Made by a program: the position numbers and the translations under genes
Notes under the pieces: generated by a model
The model's database searches: none
Told to the model about the DNA's origin: nothing
What the model saw: the letters and a program-made list of their open reading frames with translations, nothing else
DNA from: Bacillota bacterium
GTDB lineage: Bacteria > Bacillota > DTU065
DNA: 5,130 bases
Direction: 5' to 3'
Assembly (NCBI GenBank): GCA_012842235.1
Contig: DUTE01000056.1
Span: 1 to 5,130, forward strand
In this document: positions 1 to 5,130 of the stretch, piece after piece
Layout: the number at the start of each line of letters is the position of its first letter
Numbering within the stretch: position 1 is the stretch's first letter

Positions 1-677
1 CTTAACTCTCCTAAGGAAAGATATGCGCCCCCTAAAGCTGCAATCATTCCTCCTAAGATAACAGCAATATATTTATATAATACTACAGGTATACCTAAAC
101 TATCTACAGCTGCAGGGTTTTCACCAATAGCACGGAGTCTTAAACCCCACTTGGTTTTATAGAAAAGAAACCAACTAGCAAACATTAAGACAATCATGAG
201 ATAAAAAAACGGCGATTGTCTAAAAACTATCTCACCAATGACAGGAATGTCACTAAGATAAGGGATGTATATTGGGTAAATGCCCTCTACATCTGCTGAT
301 TTACCTCTGTTTCCCCATATAGCAACAAGTAAAACAGAGGTAAGCCCCAAAGCAAGAAGGTTTAAGGCCACACCAGCAACAACATGATTAGCTTTGTATC
401 TCAAAGTAACTAAAGCCAGCAGACCTGCAAATAGTCCTCCTGCTAATACTGCTAGTAAGACTCCCAGCCAAGCATTCCCTGTAAGATAAGAACCTAAGAC
501 GCCAAAAAACGCACCTATCAGCATAAGGCCTTCTAATCCCAGATTAATAACCCCAGATCTTTCACTATATACTGCTCCCATGGCAGCAAGTCCCAAAGGA
601 GTAGCCATACGCAGTGTACTAGAAATTAACGCTACTGTTAAGAACATCGCATCACTATTTAGCCACGCTTCTAGCAC
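1..677 (-). CDS. Nucleoside ABC transporter permease 2 (BPD_transp_2 family), C-terminus cut by window edge
   Basis: Inner-membrane permease subunit, the partner of the permease encoded just upstream; together they form the channel of a BMP-type nucleoside importer. The frame is open from 677 to the window edge and gives 225 full codons; homologues such as B. subtilis NupQ (YufQ) run to about 300-320 residues, so some 80-100 C-terminal residues are missing. Family signatures are E39-RSGVINLGLEGLMLIGA (39-56), ANHVVAGVALN (96-106) and the coupling-helix segment GLRLRAIGENPAAVDSLGI (178-196), all preceded or followed by long hydrophobic stretches. I chose GTG at 677 because AGGAGG sits 8 bases upstream and the resulting N-terminus has the family's usual length before the ERSGV motif; the next start, ATG at 647, has no comparable ribosome site. 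The start overlaps the last 23 bases of permease 1, which suggests translational coupling. Family assignment is firm; the exact nucleoside is inferred. Confidence 0.93.
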   Translation of the reverse strand, partial: MLEAWLNSDAMFLTVALISSTLRMATPLGLAAMGAVYSERSGVINLGLEGLMLIGAFFGVLGSYLTGNAWLGVLLAVLAGGLFAGLLALVTLRYKANHVVAGVALNLLALGLTSVLLVAIWGNRGKSADVEGIYPIYIPYLSDIPVIGEIVFRQSPFFYLMIVLMFASWFLFYKTKWGLRLRAIGENPAAVDSLGIPVVLYKYIAVILGGMIAALGGAYLSLGEL

Positions 678-1695
678 CTTTAACTCCTCCTTTCAACGAC
701 TTAAATATGTCTGGAGCTGCTACAAAAAGAATAATTGCCGCTTGAATAATTAGCACAAAATCTACAGGAATTTTAGTTGTTCTATCTAAAACCATACCTC
801 CAGCCCTCATTAGGCCAAAAAGCAATGCAGAAAAAAGAACACCTATAGGACTATTACCTCCAAGAATAGCTACAGCAATGCCATCAAAACCATAGCCCGG
901 TGAAAAACCTTGAATAAATCTGCCATGGAGCCCTAAAACTTGGCTTGCACCACCTAAACCAGCTAAAGAACCGGAAAGAAATAATGCTAGAGTCATCATC
1001 CCTGGCACATTAATCCCGGCAGCTGCAGCAGCCCGAGGATTTGCTCCGACAGCCCTGATTTCATAGCCCACTTTAGTCCTGTAGAGAATGAACCAAACAG
1101 CAAACACTAGCAAAACTCCTAAAAAGAGTGCTGTTGAAAGTTGTGTCCCTGTACCTAACCTTGATAAAGAAGCACTTGGCTGAACCTCTGGAGTCTGTGG
1201 AACAGGCCCTGGAGCCTTAAATACATAATTTACTAGGTAACTACAAAGCAAGATGCTTATGTTGTTTAACATGATGGTTATAATTACCTCATTGGCATTA
1301 GCTTTGACCTTTAGCCAAGCTGCAATTGATGCCCACAAACCCCCAACAACTGCACCACCTGCCAAAGCCAAAAAGAGATGTAAAAAGTGTGGCATTGACG
1401 GTAGAAAAGCACCTATAATCCCTGCAGCAATTGCACCTAAATAAAGCTGCCCCTCACCGCCGATATTAAAGATACCGCAATTGTTGGCAAAAGCAACAGC
1501 AAGACCTGTAAAAATAAGTGGAGTTGCCTGAACTAGACTTAAAGCTATGCCATCCCAATTACTTATGGCTCCCCAAAACATTGCTTTATAGGCTTTCAGT
1601 GGTGAGTAGCCACTAAGATACAGAATAATACCTGAAGCAACTAAAGCTAAAACAAATCTTAAAACGAGATTGGCTGCTTTTTTCCAGAATTTCAT
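655..1695 (-). CDS. Nucleoside ABC transporter permease 1 (BPD_transp_2 family)
   Basis: Integral membrane subunit of the nucleoside importer, 346 residues, a complete gene of normal length for NupP/YufP-like permeases. The N-terminus MKFWKKAAN is basic, followed by a first membrane helix at about residues 10-28 and roughly eight to ten more hydrophobic segments. Diagnostic motifs are the FNIGGEGQLYLGA segment (76-88), NANEVIITIMLNNI (133-146), and the cytoplasmic coupling segment VGYEIRAVGANPRAAAAAGI (209-228), which is where the ATPase docks. A glycine-rich stretch, GSLAGLGGASQVLGLHG (242-258), is also typical. The start ATG overlaps the ATPase stop as ATGA (4 bases), with AAGGTGG 7 bases upstream, so translation is probably coupled to the ATPase. 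It pairs with the second permease to make a heterodimeric channel. Family is certain; substrate specificity is inferred from the operon and from homology to guanosine/inosine-type importers, not from this protein itself. Confidence 0.96.
   Translation of the reverse strand: MKFWKKAANLVLRFVLALVASGIILYLSGYSPLKAYKAMFWGAISNWDGIALSLVQATPLIFTGLAVAFANNCGIFNIGGEGQLYLGAIAAGIIGAFLPSMPHFLHLFLALAGGAVVGGLWASIAAWLKVKANANEVIITIMLNNISILLCSYLVNYVFKAPGPVPQTPEVQPSASLSRLGTGTQLSTALFLGVLLVFAVWFILYRTKVGYEIRAVGANPRAAAAAGINVPGMMTLALFLSGSLAGLGGASQVLGLHGRFIQGFSPGYGFDGIAVAILGGNSPIGVLFSALLFGLMRAGGMVLDRTTKIPVDFVLIIQAAIILFVAAPDIFKSLKGGVKGARSVAK
684..693 (-). promoter_or_regulatory. Ribosome binding site deciding the GTG start of permease 2
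   Basis: On the minus strand this reads AAAGGAGGAG, a near-perfect anti-Shine-Dalgarno match. Its AGGAGG core (686-691) ends 8 bases before GTG at 677. It lies wholly inside the 3' end of permease 1, so ribosomes finishing that gene pass over it. Confidence 0.85.
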
Positions 1696-3200
1696 GAGCC
1701 TACCACCTTGCTTTCTTTCAAAGCTCCTCCTGCCATATATATACCTAGTTCCTCTTCACTGAAACTATGGGCACTACCTTCAACAACTATTGATCCTTCA
1801 TAAAGTACAGCGATTCGATCACTTAGCTGCTTTATTTCATCTAAATCTGCAGAGACAAGAATAATCGCCTTACCCTGAGCTCTCATAGCTAAGATCTCTT
1901 GGTGTAGATATTCTATAGCCCCAACATCAACACCACGTGTAGGATGAGCAATAATTAAAACTTGAGGACTGTGGTAAAACACACGTCCCACTAACAACTT
2001 TTGTGCATTTCCACCTGAAAGAGATGAGGTAGGTGAAAAAATACCCTCTGTTTTAATCTGATATCTATCAACTAGCTTTTTGCTCTCTTTGTAGATAGCA
2101 CTTAAATTTAAAATCCCATTTTTTTGGTAGCGATCCTGATAGCCTAAAATACAGTTTTGCCAAATATTAAAGTTAGAGATTAAACCTCTATCATTACGAT
2201 CTTCAGGAATAAAGCCTATACCCATAATCAGCCTCTCTTTTACTGAGTGGTTGATTATGTTTTGCTTGTTATACAAAATATCTCCACTTGTTGGCATCTG
2301 AAGACCTACTAAAGTCTCTAGCAATTCAGTTTGTCCATTGCCCTCTACTCCAGCAAAGCCTAATATTTCACCTTCATGAAGTTTAAAGCTTATGTTCTTT
2401 AGATTGTTTCCAAGGGAAAGATTTTTGGCTTCTAAAATTACTTGGCCTTTTTCTACCTTGTCTTTTTCAACTTCAAGCATTACACTTCTTCCTACCATCA
2501 TTTGAGCTAATATCTCTGGTGTTGCTTTTTTGGCCTCTATTACCCCTTGGGTCTTACCATTTCTTAAGACTGTTACATTATCTGCAATTGCCATAGTTTC
2601 TTTAAGCTTATGTGTAATGATAATAATAGTCTTGTTCTCTGCCTTTAGTGCTTTTAGAACCTTAAAGAGTTCTGTAACTTCTTGAGGTGTCAAAACAGCA
2701 GTCGGTTCATCTAAAATAAGAATCTCTGCACCTCTAAAAAGAGCTTTAATAATCTCTACACGCTGTTTTTCGCCAACAGGAATATCTTCGACTTTCATAT
2801 CTGGGCGTATCTTAAGACCTAATCTCTCACTTAGTTCCATTACTTTTTTTCTTGACTCACCATAAGAGAGAACTCCCATCTTTGCCTCTTCTTTGCCAAG
2901 AATAATGTTTTCCATAACAGTGAGGTTGGGAATTAGCATAAAATGTTGAAAAACCATATTAATCCCTAAAGATATAGCTTCTTTAGGTGAAGAGATAGTT
3001 ACTTTCTGTCCATTAAGAAAGATCTGACCCTCATCTTCTTGATGAATTCCGTAGAGAATCTTCATCAGAGTTGTTTTCCCTGCTCCATTTTCCCCAAGCA
3101 GTGAATGGATCTCTCCTTTGTTTACGACAATTTCTGCCCGATTAAGGGCCTTTACTTGACCAAAATTCTTACTTATGTTGGTCATCCGCAGAGCTTCCAT
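1692..3200 (-). CDS. Nucleoside ABC transporter ATP-binding protein, two fused nucleotide-binding domains
   Basis: Cytoplasmic energy subunit of the importer, 502 residues, the usual length for NupO/YufO and the wider RbsA/MglA-like class with two ATPase domains in one chain. Domain 1 (about 1-240) has Walker A GENGAGKTT (36-44), Q-loop Q85, a degenerate signature PVGEKQ (141-146), Walker B LILDE (161-165) and H-loop H197. Domain 2 (about 255-490) has a Walker A-like GVEGNGQT (284-291) with Gln290 in place of the lysine, a canonical LSGGNAQ signature (394-400), and a Walker B whose Asp-Glu pair is replaced by Ala-His (418-419) before PTRGVDVGA; its H-loop position is also non-histidine (SADLDE). 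The two composite sites are therefore unequal: domain 1 Walker motifs plus the domain 2 signature should hydrolyse ATP, and the other site should mainly bind. This asymmetry is known in the subfamily. ATG at 3200 has GGAGG 10 bases upstream; a second ATG at residue 6 would cut into the first strand. The stop overlaps permease 1 by 4 bases. Confidence 0.97.
   Translation of the reverse strand: MEALRMTNISKNFGQVKALNRAEIVVNKGEIHSLLGENGAGKTTLMKILYGIHQEDEGQIFLNGQKVTISSPKEAISLGINMVFQHFMLIPNLTVMENIILGKEEAKMGVLSYGESRKKVMELSERLGLKIRPDMKVEDIPVGEKQRVEIIKALFRGAEILILDEPTAVLTPQEVTELFKVLKALKAENKTIIIITHKLKETMAIADNVTVLRNGKTQGVIEAKKATPEILAQMMVGRSVMLEVEKDKVEKGQVILEAKNLSLGNNLKNISFKLHEGEILGFAGVEGNGQTELLETLVGLQMPTSGDILYNKQNIINHSVKERLIMGIGFIPEDRNDRGLISNFNIWQNCILGYQDRYQKNGILNLSAIYKESKKLVDRYQIKTEGIFSPTSSLSGGNAQKLLVGRVFYHSPQVLIIAHPTRGVDVGAIEYLHQEILAMRAQGKAIILVSADLDEIKQLSDRIAVLYEGSIVVEGSAHSFSEEELGIYMAGGALKESKVVGS
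1703..1709 (-). promoter_or_regulatory. Ribosome binding site of permease 1
   Basis: Minus strand AAGGTGG, 7 bases before the ATG at 1695, inside the final codons of the ATPase gene. It supports the ATGA-overlap start. Confidence 0.7.
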
Positions 3201-3210
3201 TGTCTTCTTG

Positions 3211-3215
3211 CCTCC
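3211..3215 (-). promoter_or_regulatory. Ribosome binding site of the ATPase gene
   Basis: Minus strand GGAGG, 10 bases before ATG at 3200 and just beyond the T-tract and AAAA of the terminator-like hairpin. It is not part of the hairpin stem, so transcripts that read through should be translated freely. Confidence 0.7.
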
Positions 3216-3220
3216 ATTTT

Positions 3221-3246
3221 AAAAAGGGGCGGCTAAGCCGCCCCCC
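3221..3246 (-). terminator. Intrinsic terminator-like hairpin inside the operon
   Basis: On the minus strand GGGGCGGCT (3244-3236) pairs with AGCCGCCCC (3234-3226) around a single T at 3235; in practice this is about an 8-bp stem with a 3-base loop. It is followed at once by TTTTT (3225-3221) and then AAAA. The stem is almost pure GC within AT-rich DNA. It begins 8 bases after the binding-protein stop codon and ends before the ATPase ribosome site. Structure and position fit a Rho-independent terminator; since the same-strand transporter genes continue directly and no promoter is visible in the 52-base gap, I infer partial termination that lowers expression of the downstream genes relative to the binding protein. 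It could also protect the upstream mRNA's 3' end from decay. Confidence 0.85.
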
Positions 3247-3252
3247 TTACAT

Positions 3253-4281
3253 TTATCTCTTAACTTTCGCCAAGAAGGCGTCTATATCTTCAAATTTGTC
3301 TGGTACAACAATTTCACCAGAGACAATTTTGGCTCTAAGTGTTTCCACCTCGTCAATCATTTCTTGGGGTATCTTTAGATTACTATCCTCAACAGTATAA
3401 TCTAGGGCTTTTTCCTTGAGGCCTAAATTGTGTACGCCACCTTGCCACTTTCCATCTATAACTAGCTTAATTTGATCATAGATAACATTATCAAGTCTTC
3501 TAACTGCTGAGAGTAATACATGGTCTGGTTCGATAAAGTTCTGGTTAGAGTCTGTGCCAATAGCATATTTATTAACTTGTTTTGCTGCCTTAAAAATGCC
3601 TAAACCTGAGCCACCTGCTGCGTGATAAACAATATCGGCACCACGGTTATACATATTAAGAGCAAGTTCTTTAGCTTTAGCAGGATCATTCCATGCATCT
3701 ACATAGGCTTTATAAACCTCAGTATTAGGGTTTATATATTTAGCTCCGGCTGTATATCCAGCAAGGAATGCATTAATTAGAGGGATATCCATACCGCCTA
3801 TAGCTCCAATCCTTGCTGCTGAATTCATCTGTCTAAAATTCTTGGTATCTGTAGTAAGCATAGCAGCTAGGGCACCAACAAGGAATGTCTTTTCGTGATC
3901 TTTGAAGGTAATAGAGGCAACATTCGATGCGTCTACAACACTGTCAATAAGTACAAATTTCTGTTTTGGGTATTCTTTGGCAACCTTTTGCAATGAATCA
4001 GCCTGGTCAAAACCAAGACAAACAATTAAATCATATTTTCCGCTTTGAGCAAAAGCTCTCTGGTGACTTTCAAACTCAGCAATAGCTTGGGGTTCTACAT
4101 AGTCATAAACGATCCCTAACTCTTTTTCTGCTTTTTTGATACCTTCATAACCAGCATCATTAAAAGATCTATCTCCTAAACCACCTGTTGCAAACACAAC
4201 ACCTACTCGAACTTCAGCCATTACACCAACAGCAACTACACAAAGAACCATTACAACTAAAAGCCATTTTTTACTTGACAT
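3253..4281 (-). CDS. BMP-family nucleoside-binding protein of the ABC importer, exported
   Basis: Extracytoplasmic substrate-binding subunit, 342 residues, of the BmpA/PnrA (TmpC)/NupN family (Bmp domain, periplasmic-binding type 1 fold), which captures purine nucleosides and delivers them to the permeases. Residues 1-22 form a signal peptide: SSKKW, a hydrophobic core to about 19, then V20-M-A22 before Glu23, a good signal peptidase I site. The mature protein opens with VRVGVVFATGGLGDRSFND (24-42), the family's N-terminal ligand loop with conserved Asp37 and Phe40. Further signatures are FVLID (109-113), HAAGGSGLGIF (220-230) and AIGTDSNQ (240-247), equivalent to the usual IGVDSDQ, whose Asp244 is expected to hold the ribose. 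The following S-A-V-R-R has Arg261 where many relatives show lysine. There is no lipobox: Cys14 is inside the hydrophobic core and preceded by M-V-L. The start has AGGAGG 8 bases upstream. It lies 12 bases after the phosphorylase gene, and a terminator-like hairpin follows it. Family is certain; the ligand is inferred. Confidence 0.96.
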   Translation of the reverse strand: MSSKKWLLVVMVLCVVAVGVMAEVRVGVVFATGGLGDRSFNDAGYEGIKKAEKELGIVYDYVEPQAIAEFESHQRAFAQSGKYDLIVCLGFDQADSLQKVAKEYPKQKFVLIDSVVDASNVASITFKDHEKTFLVGALAAMLTTDTKNFRQMNSAARIGAIGGMDIPLINAFLAGYTAGAKYINPNTEVYKAYVDAWNDPAKAKELALNMYNRGADIVYHAAGGSGLGIFKAAKQVNKYAIGTDSNQNFIEPDHVLLSAVRRLDNVIYDQIKLVIDGKWQGGVHNLGLKEKALDYTVEDSNLKIPQEMIDEVETLRAKIVSGEIVVPDKFEDIDAFLAKVKR

Positions 4282-4289
4282 CGCGAAAA

Positions 4290-4296
4290 CCTCCTA
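4290..4296 (-). promoter_or_regulatory. Ribosome binding site of the binding-protein gene, overlapping the phosphorylase stop
   Basis: Minus strand TAGGAGG: its first three bases are the TAG stop of the phosphorylase gene, and AGGAGG (4290-4295) lies 8 bases before ATG at 4281. Termination and reinitiation can therefore occur at one place, which ties the two genes together translationally. Confidence 0.85.
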
Positions 4297-5130
4297 TTTC
4301 TCCCATTTTTCCTTTACTTTACTATCTACTTCAGTCACATACTCTGCACATTTGCAATCTTTATCCCCAATTCTCGCTAAAGTGCGGAGCATGATTCTGC
4401 CTATTTTAGGAGCACAATCCTTGTATAAATCAAAAATACTTTCGCCTTGCCACTCAAAATTTATCCCTTCAGCATAGTTTGAAATGATATAAATTCCTGC
4501 AAAACATGCACCTATAAGGCGAGCGTAATAGATTTCAGGAACTAAGGTAAGACCCACGATGTCAGCATAAGCGTTTTGAAGCATGCGAATTTCAGCAGCA
4601 CTTTCAAAACGTGGTCCATGTGAACAAGCATAAACACCTCGATTAAAGATTCGAGAAAAGCCCTCTTTGTAAGCTTCTTCTTCTAAGTGTTTACGCAAAT
4701 TAGAGCATGTTGGATGTAACATTCTCACAATTTTATTATTCACCAAAACCTTAGGCGCCACCTTTTTTAGATCGATAAAATCGGTGGGAATTATCAAATC
4801 ACCTGGATCAAGTAGTGGATTTATACTTCCACCACTTCCCTCAACAACTATATTTTTTACTCCAGCTTCCATAAAAGTCCAAAAGATCTGTTCTGGCCCG
4901 CCTGCTGGCTCGTCAGGGGCATGCCAACCATGAAACCCTACCGAAAGAACTAATCTGTCTTTATTGTCCACTGTGATATCTTTATGCAGTTTTATTAACT
5001 TAAGCGGTACTGTTTGTCCATAGGGGGTGTGAAATACGAGATTATCCTCTAAAAGTTCAACACCTTCAAGCTCCACATCAAAGGGAAAATTACCTGCCCA
5101 TGTCCCAGAACCACCAATATATGCATAATC
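4294..5130 (-). CDS. MTAP/PNP-family purine nucleoside phosphorylase, divergent; N-terminus cut by window edge
   Basis: Cytoplasmic enzyme of the PNP_UDP_1 fold that should split a purine nucleoside, or 5'-methylthio nucleoside, with phosphate. The frame stays open to the edge and shows 278 residues. Upstream of GTG 5076 it encodes DYAYIGGSGTWAG, whose IGGSG is the N-terminal phosphate-binding loop of this family, so the true start lies only a few codons beyond 5130. Numbering visible residues, other signatures are FHTPYGQ (33-39), GSGGSINPLLDPGDLIIP (98-115), GVYACSHGPRFESAAEIRML (165-184), ADIVGLTLVPE (189-199) and SNYAEG (217-222). A C-terminal CKC pair (259-261) matches the CxC seen near the end of many prokaryotic MTAPs. 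Oddities by eye alignment to human MTAP: Phe66 replaces the phosphate-contacting Arg of the RHG motif (GFHGWH), the NYxAN-like segment is GGPEQ, and Asn218 stands where MTAP has the adenine-binding Asp. Asn there suggests a 6-oxopurine (inosine, guanosine, methylthioinosine). It precedes the importer genes by 12 bases. Superfamily is firm; substrate is open. Confidence 0.9.
   Translation of the reverse strand, partial: DYAYIGGSGTWAGNFPFDVELEGVELLEDNLVFHTPYGQTVPLKLIKLHKDITVDNKDRLVLSVGFHGWHAPDEPAGGPEQIFWTFMEAGVKNIVVEGSGGSINPLLDPGDLIIPTDFIDLKKVAPKVLVNNKIVRMLHPTCSNLRKHLEEEAYKEGFSRIFNRGVYACSHGPRFESAAEIRMLQNAYADIVGLTLVPEIYYARLIGACFAGIYIISNYAEGINFEWQGESIFDLYKDCAPKIGRIMLRTLARIGDKDCKCAEYVTEVDSKVKEKWEK

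Noticed and set aside
645..647. ATG as the start of permease 2
   Set aside because: No Shine-Dalgarno lies before it, whereas GTG at 677 in the same frame has an ideal one at 8 bases.
1253..1444. Plus-strand frame of 63 codons inside permease 1
   Set aside because: It is fully antisense to a firmly identified gene, has no ribosome site and no recognisable domain; its hydrophobic start mirrors the membrane-protein codons opposite.
3201..3252. A separate promoter for the ATPase-permease genes in the gap
   Set aside because: The hairpin, T-tract and ribosome site fill the 52 bases, and I see no -35/-10 pair with proper spacing.
3200..3400. Plus-strand frame of 66 codons across the terminator and the binding-protein end
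   Set aside because: It runs antisense to the hairpin and a conserved coding region and shows no domain or ribosome site.
4237..4243. Cys14 of the binding protein as a lipoprotein cysteine
   Set aside because: The preceding residues M-V-L do not fit a lipobox, and cleavage there would leave half of the hydrophobic core on the mature protein.
4188..4394. Plus-strand frame of 68 codons, rich in Gln, Leu and His
   Set aside because: It is antisense to the signal-peptide region and the phosphorylase end; its composition follows from the opposite strand, and no ribosome site is seen.
5074..5076. GTG as the start of the phosphorylase gene
   Set aside because: The same frame continues without a stop for 18 codons to the window edge and encodes the family's IGGSG loop; no ribosome site precedes the GTG.
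1..5130. CRISPR array, insertion sequence, tRNA, riboswitch or long direct repeat
   Set aside because: Coding sequence covers nearly all of the window, and I found no repeated units, terminal inverted repeats, transposase-like frames or structured RNA other than the one terminator hairpin.

Overview
All recognisable genes lie on the minus strand and read from right to left. They form one tightly packed operon for uptake and cleavage of purine nucleosides, cut by the window at both ends. In transcription order it holds five parts: the 3' part of an MTAP/PNP-family nucleoside phosphorylase (>5130 to 4294), a BMP-family nucleoside-binding protein (4281-3253), a two-domain sugar/nucleoside-type ABC ATPase (3200-1692), a first permease (1695-655) and the 5' part of a second permease (677 to <1). 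The last four match the gene order of BmpA/NupNOPQ/PnrA-type nucleoside importers.

Junctions are very short. There are 12 bases between phosphorylase and binding protein, 52 bases between binding protein and ATPase, a 4-base ATGA overlap between ATPase and permease 1, and a 23-base overlap between permease 1 and permease 2. Each visible start has a purine-rich Shine-Dalgarno sequence. The only intergenic gap of any size (3201-3252) holds a strong GC-rich hairpin followed by five T in the direction of transcription. This looks like an internal intrinsic terminator that would let the binding protein be made in excess over the membrane parts. No gene-free stretch exceeds 300 bases. I see no RNA gene, mobile element, CRISPR array or long repeat.

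Working model: the exported binding protein captures a purine nucleoside, the two permeases and the ATPase import it, and the phosphorylase splits it with phosphate into free base and (deoxy)ribose-1-phosphate or a 5-methylthio version. The phosphorylase is the least ordinary gene. It keeps the family fold motifs but has replaced several usual active-site positions, so its substrate cannot be read off by family name. It also continues past the right edge of the window: the in-frame GTG at 5076 is not its start.

The organism is a bacterium of fairly low GC with strong AGGAGG-type ribosome sites, as in Firmicutes, Thermotogota and similar anaerobes. The binding protein carries a signal peptide with no lipobox, which favours a cell with a periplasm or outer sheath over a typical monoderm Firmicute, but this is weak evidence and I cannot name a taxon. 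I see a well-conserved nutrient operon with a few unusual details, not a wholly new system.
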